Origin: Paracoccaceae bacterium
Lineage (GTDB): Bacteria > Pseudomonadota > Alphaproteobacteria > Rhodobacterales > Rhodobacteraceae
Length of the DNA: 5,587 bases
Assembly (NCBI GenBank): GCA_018647275.1
Contig: JABGTH010000022.1
Span: forward strand, 1-5,587
Direction: 5' to 3'
Shown: piece after piece, positions 1 through 5,587 of the stretch
How positions within the stretch are numbered: the first letter of the stretch is position 1
Layout of the letters: every line of letters begins with the position of its first letter
Position numbers and translations under genes: made by a program
The notes under the pieces: model-generated
What the model saw: the letters and a program-made list of their open reading frames with translations, nothing else
Told to the model about the DNA's origin: nothing
The model's database searches: none

Positions 1-944
1 AAGCTGTGATCGACAGTAAGCCTGACGTTCTTATCACAATAGACAGCCCTGATTTTTCATTGCGTGTTGCCAAGTTGGTGAAACACTCCAGCGAAATTCG
101 ATGCGTGCACTATGTGGCTCCAACCGTCTGGGCATGGCGGCCAAAACGTGCAGCAAAGATGGCGAAAATGATTGACCATGTTCTTGCGCTATTCCCGTTT
201 GAGCCTCCTTATATGGAGGCAGAAGGGATGGATTGCGATTTCGTGGGACATCCTGTTGCGGCAGAACCTATAGCGTCGGCAGATGAAAAAATATCTTTTC
301 GCAAAAAGTACGACCTCGAAGCAGCCGCGCCATTGTTGCTTGTTCTGCCCGGGTCGCGTAAAGGAGAAGTTACCCGTTTGGCCAAGGTTTTAGGTGAAGC
401 CCTGGCACCAATATTAGTGAAACACCCTGCAATGCGTGTGGTCGTTCCTGCGGCAGGGCCGGTGGCTGACTTGGTCGAGCAGGAAACCAAAGAGTGGCCT
501 GTCACCCCAATTATCCTTGATCCACGTGGCCAGGATTTGGACGAGGTTATGACCGAGAAACGGGCTGCTTTTGCCGCCGCAGATTTCGGGATTGCCGTTT
601 CCGGGACTGTTGCGTTAGAATTGGCAGCCGCACGAACGCCAATGGTGAGCGCCTATGACTTGAATTGGTTAAGTCGCGTTGTCATTAAGCGAATGGTCAA
701 AGTTGACACAGGAAATTTGATCAATCTTGTTTCTGATACACGCCATGTTCCCGAATTTGTTGGTGCTGAATGTAGGGCGGACCTAATTTCAGCCGGCCTA
801 GAGAAACTGATCGCAAACCCACAACCACAATTGGATGCCATGGCCGATACGATGTATCTATTAGGGCAGGGTGGTGAAGACCCCGGTTTGCGGGCGGCAC
901 GTGCGGTTCTTGAACGATTGCCTTCACACACAAACAAAAATTAA
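1..944 (+). CDS. lpxB: Lipid A disaccharide synthase LpxB, 5'-truncated by the window edge
   Basis: LpxB (glycosyltransferase family 19) joins UDP-2,3-diacylglucosamine to lipid X, releasing UDP and forming the beta-1,6 lipid A disaccharide at the inner face of the cytoplasmic membrane. The frame is open from base 3 to the TAA at 942-944. Counting residue 1 from the GTG at 6, family landmarks appear in order: IDSPDF (about 12-17), HYVAPTVWAWR (35-45), FVGHP (79-83), LPGSRKGE (114-121) and SGTVALE (from 199), then the TPMV and NLINL stretches and VPEF. These cover both Rossmann-like halves and the sugar-nucleotide site. The GTG at 6 is not the true start: IDSPDF normally lies near residue 95, so roughly 70-90 N-terminal residues lie upstream of the window. 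The 3' end is intact. It converges on mnmA with 46 bases between the stop codons. The rest of the lipid A cluster would be expected upstream (inference). Confidence 0.95.
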   Translation, partial: AVIDSKPDVLITIDSPDFSLRVAKLVKHSSEIRCVHYVAPTVWAWRPKRAAKMAKMIDHVLALFPFEPPYMEAEGMDCDFVGHPVAAEPIASADEKISFRKKYDLEAAAPLLLVLPGSRKGEVTRLAKVLGEALAPILVKHPAMRVVVPAAGPVADLVEQETKEWPVTPIILDPRGQDLDEVMTEKRAAFAAADFGIAVSGTVALELAAARTPMVSAYDLNWLSRVVIKRMVKVDTGNLINLVSDTRHVPEFVGAECRADLISAGLEKLIANPQPQLDAMADTMYLLGQGGEDPGLRAARAVLERLPSHTNKN

Positions 945-990
945 AGCCTGTACTCAGCGCTCAGACCTCTTTTTGATTTGATTGCTGTTA

Positions 991-2133
991 TCAGCCTTTG
1001 TGAATCCAGCCACCGCCAAAGATGCGGCTGCTGTCACGATCATAAAACACACAAGCTTGGCCGGGTGAGATGCCTTGTTCTGCAGCCACCAGCTCAACTG
1101 TTGCTTCGGTCTCTGAAATTGGACGAATAACAGCTTCTGTTGGTGGGCGGGTTGATCGAACGCGTACCCCAACAACCCATTCTTTGCGCGACATTATCGG
1201 CTCATCGCCTAGCCAGTTGATTTCTTTAAGAGGAACAATTCGCGTCGCCAACATGGATTTAGGACCAACAACAACTTGCTTTTTGTCTGCGTCTAATTTG
1301 ACCACGTAAAGTGGGTCTTCCAATCCACCAATACCTAATCCTCGGCGCTGGCCAATGGTGTAATTAATAACTCCATCATGGTGTGCCAATACTTTGCCAT
1401 CGACATCTACAATGTCGCCAGGCGCTGCAGCTTCGGGACGTAACTTGCGGATAACAGACGCATAATCCCCATCAGGGACAAAGCATATGTCTTGACTGTC
1501 GGGTTTGTCAGCAACGCTAAGGTCATATTTCGCAGCGAGCGCACGTGTTGCGTCCTTTGATGGCAAATGGCCCAGTGGGAAGCGCAAGTAGTCAAGTTGT
1601 TCAGCCGTAGTCGAGAATAAGAAATAGCTTTGGTCGCGGTTGGAGTCGGCGGCACTGTGCAGTTCAGGTCCGTTTTCACCGACCATGCGCTGAATATAGT
1701 GGCCTGTTGCCATGCAATCTGCCTCAAGATCTTTGGCGGTTTCCAATAGATCTTTAAACTTTACTCTTTCATTGCATCTAATGCACGGAACCGGTGTAGC
1801 ACCGCCCAAATAGCTATCTGCGAACTCATCGATTACAGCATCCTTAAAGACGTTTTCGTAGTCCAAAACATAGTGCGGAAAGCCCATGGTTTCGGCTACG
1901 CGCCGTGCGTCATGAATATCAATTCCAGCGCAGCAAGCGCCTTTTTTTGCAAGAGCTGCGCCATGATCATACAGCTGTAATGTCACGCCGACGACGTCAT
2001 AACCTTCTTCCGAAAGAATCGCTGCCACCACCGAGCTGTCGACACCACCAGACATTGCCACAACAACACGTGTTTCTGCAGGCGATTTTCGAAATCCAAG
2101 AGAATTCAAAGGGATGTTTTTATCTAGTGCCAT
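991..2133 (-). CDS. mnmA: tRNA-specific 2-thiouridylase MnmA
   Basis: MnmA adenylates and then thiolates the wobble uridine (U34) of tRNA-Lys, -Glu and -Gln, using ATP and sulfur relayed from a cysteine desulfurase; it is cytoplasmic. The 380-residue product is close to the usual family length (about 360-390). The PP-loop ATP motif SGGVDSS is at 28-34. The first catalytic cysteine is C117 in PVPCIRCN, with C120 two residues on, and the second is C217 in DSQDICF. TGHY (143-146), GQRRGLG (261-267) and the C-terminal beta-barrel region ending FGGGW are also present. The ATG at 2131-2133 is preceded on the minus strand by a good AGGAG about 8 bases upstream. The short N-terminal extension before the PP-loop is common in alphaproteobacterial homologues. 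It is transcribed divergently from sciP and convergently with lpxB, so it is probably a single-gene unit here. No sign of damage. Confidence 0.97.
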   Translation of the reverse strand: MALDKNIPLNSLGFRKSPAETRVVVAMSGGVDSSVVAAILSEEGYDVVGVTLQLYDHGAALAKKGACCAGIDIHDARRVAETMGFPHYVLDYENVFKDAVIDEFADSYLGGATPVPCIRCNERVKFKDLLETAKDLEADCMATGHYIQRMVGENGPELHSAADSNRDQSYFLFSTTAEQLDYLRFPLGHLPSKDATRALAAKYDLSVADKPDSQDICFVPDGDYASVIRKLRPEAAAPGDIVDVDGKVLAHHDGVINYTIGQRRGLGIGGLEDPLYVVKLDADKKQVVVGPKSMLATRIVPLKEINWLGDEPIMSRKEWVVGVRVRSTRPPTEAVIRPISETEATVELVAAEQGISPGQACVFYDRDSSRIFGGGWIHKG

Positions 2134-2257
2134 GACAGTTCTCCTAGCGTTGAGTAGTAATATAGGAAAATCCTAATCACTCTCAAGGGGCGGCTTCACC
2201 CTTCATTAATCGTGATTACGCGAATGTGCCAGCGGTGGCATTAGAATGGAGTGAATG
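2134..2257. other. Divergent intergenic region between mnmA and sciP, with two short inverted repeats
   Basis: This 124-base gap must hold the promoters for mnmA (leftward) and sciP (rightward), but I cannot place -35/-10 elements with confidence. Two perfect short inverted repeats are visible: TAGGA-AAA-TCCTA at 2163-2175 and TAATC-GT-GATTA at 2207-2218. In addition TAATCAC (2174-2180) is the reverse complement of GTGATTA (2212-2218). They are operator-like in size, but short palindromes of this length also arise by chance in AT-rich spacers. No bound regulator can be named. Confidence 0.4.
2248..2252 (+). promoter_or_regulatory. Shine-Dalgarno sequence deciding the sciP start
   Basis: TGGAG lies five bases before the ATG at 2258 but only two before the overlapping in-frame ATG at 2255. 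The spacing favours the second ATG. The resulting N-terminus MFLKKVDGPR also matches the usual N-terminus of rhodobacterial SciP as I remember it. Confidence 0.55.
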
Positions 2258-2557
2258 ATGTTTTTGAAAAAAGTAGATGGTCCACGCGCAGTTACGCTAC
2301 AGGATGGATCGGTGATCACATTGGCCGATCTGCCAGACAAGCATACAATGTGGTGGGTCGCGTTGCGTAAGGCCGCAGTCGTCCGTGGCGTTCTATGTGG
2401 TCTCATAACCGCTGAATCGGCACAAAGACGTAACGGAATCAGTGCTGAAGAATTTCAAGAATGGGTGCGAGCAGTCAGTTTGCACGGCGAAGCGGCACTG
2501 CGCGCGACTTCTGTTCAACAGTATATGCAGCTGCAGGTTGATTTGAGGTCTATTTAG
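2258..2557 (+). CDS. sciP: SciP-family (DUF1153) CtrA inhibitor, with atypical substitutions in the DNA-binding region
   Basis: In Caulobacter, SciP is a small helix-turn-helix protein that binds CtrA and DNA and blocks activation of CtrA-dependent promoters. This 99-residue product (100 if started at the ATG at 2255) has the DUF1153 pattern: VDGPRAVTL (6-14), DGS (16-18), ADLP (23-26), WV then RKAAVV (33-42), a second helical segment with EEFQEW (64-69), HGEAALRAT (76-84) and QQY (87-89). Its position immediately before ctrA supports the call. Odd points, judged against the family pattern I remember (TRRWVxSRK; ERYxLS): M31 and W32 stand where two arginines are usual, L36 where serine is usual, and N59 where tyrosine is usual. 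The reading frame is nonetheless intact. The tail after QQY (to residue 99) looks a little longer than typical. It may be functional, weakened or early in decay; the sequence alone does not decide. The family call is firm, function less so. Confidence 0.88.
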   Translation: MFLKKVDGPRAVTLQDGSVITLADLPDKHTMWWVALRKAAVVRGVLCGLITAESAQRRNGISAEEFQEWVRAVSLHGEAALRATSVQQYMQLQVDLRSI

Positions 2558-2562
2558 TATCG

Positions 2563-2581
2563 GTAACCGGTAGTTAACCAT
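2563..2581 (+). promoter_or_regulatory. Probable CtrA box upstream of ctrA
   Basis: The CtrA consensus is TTAA-N7-TTAA, with an extended half-site TTAACCAT. Here GTAA (2563-2566), seven bases, then TTAA (2574-2577) match with correct spacing and one mismatch (G for the first T). The right half-site continues as a perfect TTAACCAT (2574-2581). The site is about 52 bases before the ctrA ATG and just after the sciP stop, a sensible position for CtrA autoregulation as known in Caulobacter. Function is inferred. Confidence 0.55.
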
Positions 2582-2584
2582 TTA

Positions 2585-2589
2585 GAGTC
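2585..2589. promoter_or_regulatory. GANTC (CcrM-type) methylation site in the ctrA leader
   Basis: GAGTC is a GANTC site, the target of the alphaproteobacterial cell-cycle methyltransferase CcrM. It lies three bases downstream of the TTAACCAT half-site and 44 bases before the ctrA ATG. In Caulobacter a GANTC in a ctrA promoter couples transcription to replication through methylation state. The motif is only four specified bases and also occurs inside neighbouring coding sequence (for example in sciP and mnmA), so this copy may be coincidental. Confidence 0.35.
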
Positions 2590-2633
2590 TTTGGTACAAC
2601 AACCATGGACCCTAGTTCGATACGGAGACTAAA

Positions 2634-3334
2634 ATGCGCGTATTAACTTTCGAAGACGATCCTATCACGTCCAAAAGCATTGAGTTGATGCTGGCCCACG
2701 CCAACCTCAACGTATATGCCACCGATTTGGGGGAAGAGTGTATCGATCTGGCAAAGTTGTATGACTATGACCTAATCGTGCTAGATTTGGACCTGCCGGA
2801 TTTGAATGGGCATGAAGTGCTGCGGCAATTGCGATTGTCCCGAATTCAGACCCCTATCTTAATCTTATCGGTTCTGATGACACTGATAGCAAAATCAAAG
2901 GTTTTGGATTTGGCGCAGATGATTACCTGACCAAACCGTCCCATTGTGAAGAGCTTGTCGCACGAATTCATGCAATCATTCGCCGGTCTAAAGGGCATTC
3001 CCAATCCGTTATTGAAACGGGATTGGTGTCAGTGAATTTGGATGCCAAGACAGTAAGTGCTGATGGCAAAACCGTACATTTGACAGGTAAACAATATCAA
3101 ATGTTAGAGTTGTTGAGCCTGCGCAAGAGGACGACATTGACGAAAGAAATGTTCTTGAACCACCTCTATGGTGGAATGGATGAGCCTGAGTTGAAAATTA
3201 TTGATGGTTTCATTTGCAAGCTTCGCAAGAAGTTAAGTATTGCCACGAACGGTGAAAATAACATTGCGATAGTGTGGGGACGTGGATATGTTTTACGCGA
3301 CCAGAGCCGGTCACCGAACAACGATTGGCGGTAG
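2634..3334 (+). pseudogene. ctrA: CtrA-type OmpR-family response regulator, broken by a one-base frameshift
   Basis: CtrA is a two-component response regulator and DNA-binding transcription factor, phosphorylated by the CckA-ChpT relay. The ATG at 2634 has GGAG six bases upstream. Residues 1-79 form the start of a receiver: acidic pocket E7-D8-D9, phospho-acceptor D51, and S79. After the TCG at 2868-2870 the frame shifts and ends at TGA 2928-2930, giving a 98-residue product. Reading from GGT at 2870-2872 in the next frame restores CtrA: the GFGADDYLTKP stretch with K101, the linker, then the winged-helix effector (LTGK, LELLSLRK, FLNHLYGGMDEPELK, FICKLRKKL, VWGRGYVLRD) to TAG at 3332-3334. 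Restoring one G (TCG-GGT for TCGGT) would give 233 residues, a normal length. Unusual residues, relative to the consensus I remember, lie on both sides of the break: T5-F6, C36, D53, S103 after TKP, C105, Q154, R166, G192 in the DNA-binding domain, and A212-I213. Phosphotransfer residues survive. Best reading is a recent pseudogene; a sequencing error in a G run is the main alternative. Confidence 0.85.
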
Positions 3335-3494
3335 GGGCATAGCCATCGATATGTACCCAATTGCTCAATCGTTGGTATTGTTTTTGGGAAGGTTCGCAAA
3401 GCATGAGATGAGATTTCGATGCATGAATTGAAAACAAACTGGACCTAGTTAGGAGACCTGCTTATTCCTTCGGTAAAAATATGAGGGCAAGTCT
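3335..3494. other. Intergenic gap between ctrA and ligA
   Basis: This 160-base spacer has no supportable gene. A weak hairpin (CCAA pairing with TTGG, about 3358-3376, five pairs including a wobble) is followed shortly by a T run, but it is too weak to call a terminator. An AGGAG at 3451-3455 has no start codon at a usable distance. TTGAAA at 3428-3433 could be a -35 box, but no matching -10 is seen. The ligA promoter presumably lies here or further upstream. Confidence 0.4.
3483..3487 (+). promoter_or_regulatory. Shine-Dalgarno sequence deciding the ligA TTG start
   Basis: GAGGG lies seven bases before TTG 3495-3497. The ligA frame is closed by TAA at 3474-3476, and the first in-frame ATG is at 3573, inside the conserved N-terminal helix. 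TTG at 3495 is therefore the only well-placed start. Confidence 0.65.
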
Positions 3495-5587
3495 TTGAGT
3501 TTTGATACGGATATTTTTGGTTTTACTGACGCAGATGCACAATCTGAGTTGGAACAATTGGCAGGTCTGCTAATGAAGGCGAATGCTGAGTATCACAGAC
3601 TAGATGCACCAACTCTTGATGACGCAGAGTTTGATCGATTAAAAAGACGTAATGCTGCGCTTGAGAGCGCTTTCCCCCACTTAATACAAGCAGACAGCCC
3701 GTCTTTTCAAATTGGTGCCGCACCGTCGGATGGGTTTTCGAAAGTAACTCATGCTGTTGCGATGTTGTCGTTGTCTAACGCTTTTGACGACGCGGATGTT
3801 GAAGAATTTGATCTCCGTATTCGAAAATACTTGGGAATAGCTCTAGCGGAACCGCTTGCGTTCACGGCTGAGCCGAAAATTGATGGGCTTTCATTGTCGC
3901 TAAGATATGAACGTGGCACCCTCGTTCAAGCGGCAACACGCGGTGATGGTTCGGTGGGCGAAAACGTAACAGCCAACGCGCGCACCATAGCTGACGTGCC
4001 ACATCGCTTGGAGAATGCACCGGATGTTTTGGAAGTGCGTGGCGAAGTTTATATGGCGCAATCAGATTTTGAAGCGCTTAACGCCGCACAAATTGCAAAA
4101 GACGCCAAAGTATTTGCCAATCCGCGCAATGCCGCAGCTGGATCACTGCGCCAATTGGATAGTGAAATCACACGTAGCCGTCCCCTCAGATTTTTTGCTT
4201 ATGCTTGGGGTGACTTGTCTACACCGTTGGCAGGCACTCAAAAGGGTGCAATCGAGCGATTGGCAAGCTTTGGCTTTTCAACGAATCCTTTGACTGCGCT
4301 ATGTGACGGACCAACAGCAATGATTGGCCACTATCGTCAGATCGAACAGCAGAGAGCCTCATTAGGCTATGATATCGACGGTGTTGTTTATAAGGTCGAT
4401 GATCTTGCTCTGCAGGGGCGTCTTGGTTTCCGATCAACCACTCCTCGTTGGGCCGTTGCACATAAATTCCCTGCGGAATTGGCTTGGACCCGTCTTGATG
4501 GCATTGATATCCAGGTCGGTCGCACAGGCGCCTTAAGCCCTGTGGCGCGCTTGCAGCCAGTCAATGTAGGCGGTGTCGTGGTCTCAAACGCTACATTACA
4601 CAATGAAGACTATATTTCTGGGCGCGGTGCCAAAGGTGAAGAAATTCGTGGCGGGCGTGATGTTCGCGTTGGTGATTGGGTCCAAATCTACCGCGCAGGG
4701 GATGTGATCCCGAAAATTGCGGACGTCGATCTGAGTAAACGCCCTGATGATGCGGTTGCATTCCAATTTCCGTCAGTCTGCCCAGAATGCGGCAGTATGG
4801 CTGCACGTGAAGCGGGGGATGCTGTGCGTCGGTGTACGGGCGGCATGATCTGCCCTGCGCAAGCGATTGAAAATCTTAAACACTTTGTCAGCCGTGGAGC
4901 ATTCGATATCGACGGGCTAGGTGCTAAACAGGTTGAGCAATTTCACAACGACGGTTGGGTTGCTGAACCTGCTGATATCTTCACACTAAGGGATCGTTTT
5001 GGTCAGGGATTGCAACAACTCAAGAACCGCGATGGTTGGGGTGATAAATCAGCGAACAAGTTGTTTGATGCCATCGATGATAAGCGTAAAATTAGTTTCG
5101 GTCGCGTTTTGTTTGCTCTTGGCATACGCCACATCGGTGAAGCTGCATCAAACCTGATTGCAGCCCACTATGGCACTTGGGATTCTTTAGAGACGGCGAT
5201 GGATCAGGCGGCCATGTTAGAGGGTGAGGCATGGGATGAACTGATCGGGATTGATGGCGTTGGCAGCACGATGGCGGGTTCACTGGTCCATGCGTTTGGT
5301 CAAAACTCTGAACGGGCTGCAATTGACAGCTTGGTGGCCCATTTGGAGATTTCTGAGGTCAAGCTTGTTGATGCCTCTGACAGCCCAGTTGTGGGAAAAA
5401 CGGTTGTGTTCACGGGAACATTTGAATTGATGAGCCGTGCAGAAGCGAAAGCCAAGGCTGAGAGCCTAGGCGCCAAGGTCTCTGGCTCCGTCAGCACCAA
5501 GACCGACATTTTGGTGGCTGGCCCCGGTGCTGGTTCCAAAGCTAAAAAAGCCGCTGATTTGGGAATCAAGACTATGGACGAGGCGGG
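3495..5587 (+). CDS. ligA: NAD-dependent DNA ligase LigA, 3'-truncated by the window edge
   Basis: LigA seals nicks in duplex DNA during replication and repair, using NAD+ to adenylate itself, releasing NMN. It is usually the essential bacterial replicative ligase. The frame runs uninterrupted from TTG 3495 for 697 codons to the window end, leaving a small C-terminal piece outside. Domains in order: NAD-binding Ia region; adenylation domain with KIDG, the nucleotide-accepting lysine K128 (E. coli K115); RGEVY; NPRNAAAGSLRQ; DIDGVVYK with K300 (E. coli K290); and HKF with K324 (E. coli K314). The OB fold follows (VGRTGALSPVA, VSNATLHNEDY). A zinc finger has C429, C432, C447 and C453, with the same spacing as E. 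coli C408/C411/C426/C432. Next come helix-hairpin-helix repeats (ALGIRHIGE; IDGVGS) and a BRCT domain from about residue 630 (VVFTGTFE). All key residues are present. The TTG start is unusual but has a good ribosome site. No damage is seen, in contrast to the upstream ctrA. Confidence 0.97.
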   Translation, partial: MSFDTDIFGFTDADAQSELEQLAGLLMKANAEYHRLDAPTLDDAEFDRLKRRNAALESAFPHLIQADSPSFQIGAAPSDGFSKVTHAVAMLSLSNAFDDADVEEFDLRIRKYLGIALAEPLAFTAEPKIDGLSLSLRYERGTLVQAATRGDGSVGENVTANARTIADVPHRLENAPDVLEVRGEVYMAQSDFEALNAAQIAKDAKVFANPRNAAAGSLRQLDSEITRSRPLRFFAYAWGDLSTPLAGTQKGAIERLASFGFSTNPLTALCDGPTAMIGHYRQIEQQRASLGYDIDGVVYKVDDLALQGRLGFRSTTPRWAVAHKFPAELAWTRLDGIDIQVGRTGALSPVARLQPVNVGGVVVSNATLHNEDYISGRGAKGEEIRGGRDVRVGDWVQIYRAGDVIPKIADVDLSKRPDDAVAFQFPSVCPECGSMAAREAGDAVRRCTGGMICPAQAIENLKHFVSRGAFDIDGLGAKQVEQFHNDGWVAEPADIFTLRDRFGQGLQQLKNRDGWGDKSANKLFDAIDDKRKISFGRVLFALGIRHIGEAASNLIAAHYGTWDSLETAMDQAAMLEGEAWDELIGIDGVGSTMAGSLVHAFGQNSERAAIDSLVAHLEISEVKLVDASDSPVVGKTVVFTGTFELMSRAEAKAKAESLGAKVSGSVSTKTDILVAGPGAGSKAKKAADLGIKTMDEA

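Noticed and set aside
945..990. Terminator between convergent lpxB and mnmA
   Set aside because: AGCGCT and a following T run are present, but the palindrome CTCAGCGCTCAG is imperfect and has no loop. No adequate stem could be drawn on either strand.
1070..1309. Open frame opposite mnmA
   Set aside because: It lies entirely antisense to a well-supported mnmA, and its translation has no recognisable family character. The same reasoning removes the other frames overlapping lpxB, mnmA, sciP, ctrA and ligA.
2206..2219. Second CtrA box upstream of sciP
   Set aside because: TTAA is followed by TTAC after six bases rather than seven, so both spacing and sequence miss the consensus. The site is better described as the TAATC-GT-GATTA palindrome.
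2862..2875. Programmed ribosomal frameshift in ctrA
   Set aside because: There is no slippery heptamer, no obvious downstream structure, and no known case in the CtrA family. A lost G is simpler.
3023..3334. A separate small DNA-binding protein starting at TTG 3023
   Set aside because: The frame begins mid-CtrA just after the linker. The TTG has no usable Shine-Dalgarno, and upstream sequence in the same frame encodes the rest of the CtrA receiver. It is the distal part of the broken ctrA rather than an independent gene.
3358..3386. Rho-independent terminator after ctrA
   Set aside because: The stem is only about five pairs including a wobble, with a large loop, and the T run is not directly adjacent.
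3210..3437. Minus-strand open frames spanning the ctrA 3' end and the spacer
   Set aside because: They mostly shadow the ctrA effector domain, and their composition does not look like a real protein.
1..5587. An undescribed multi-gene system, mobile element, tRNA or CRISPR array
   Set aside because: All coding space is taken by recognisable housekeeping or regulatory families. No transposase, integrase, direct-repeat array or cloverleaf-forming segment was seen on either strand.

Overview
The window looks like chromosomal DNA from an alphaproteobacterium, most likely a marine Rhodobacterales/Roseobacter-type organism. The main evidence is a DUF1153-family gene (SciP, the small CtrA antagonist found only in alphaproteobacteria) directly upstream of a ctrA-type response regulator gene. 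The flanking housekeeping genes (lpxB, mnmA, ligA) also read as alphaproteobacterial. Base composition looks roughly balanced, about 50% GC by eye, which is low for cultivated roseobacters and closer to pelagic ones. This placement comes from recognising protein families; no search was run.

Layout: (1) 1-944, + strand, the 3' part of lpxB (lipid A disaccharide synthase), cut by the window start. (2) 991-2133, - strand, complete mnmA (tRNA U34 2-thiolase), convergent with lpxB. (3) 2134-2257, a divergent intergenic region with two short inverted repeats. (4) 2258-2557, + strand, sciP. (5) 2558-2633, a short gap with a near-consensus CtrA box and a GANTC (CcrM-type) site. (6) 2634-3334, + strand, ctrA carrying a single-base frameshift near 2870. 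(7) 3335-3494, a gap with no convincing feature. (8) 3495-5587, + strand, ligA (NAD-dependent DNA ligase) with a TTG start, running off the window end.

The most notable part is the sciP-ctrA pair. In alphaproteobacteria CtrA is a master transcription regulator (cell cycle in Caulobacter; motility, gene transfer agent and related traits in Rhodobacterales, where it is usually dispensable), and SciP restrains it. Here ctrA is broken by a one-base loss, and both proteins carry unusual substitutions at positions I remember as nearly invariant. The phosphorylation residues and an apparent autoregulatory CtrA box remain. This suggests a CtrA module in early decay. A single-base sequencing error plus a divergent but working CtrA remains possible. 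The other genes look intact and ordinary, and I see no mobile element, RNA gene, CRISPR array or new multi-gene system.
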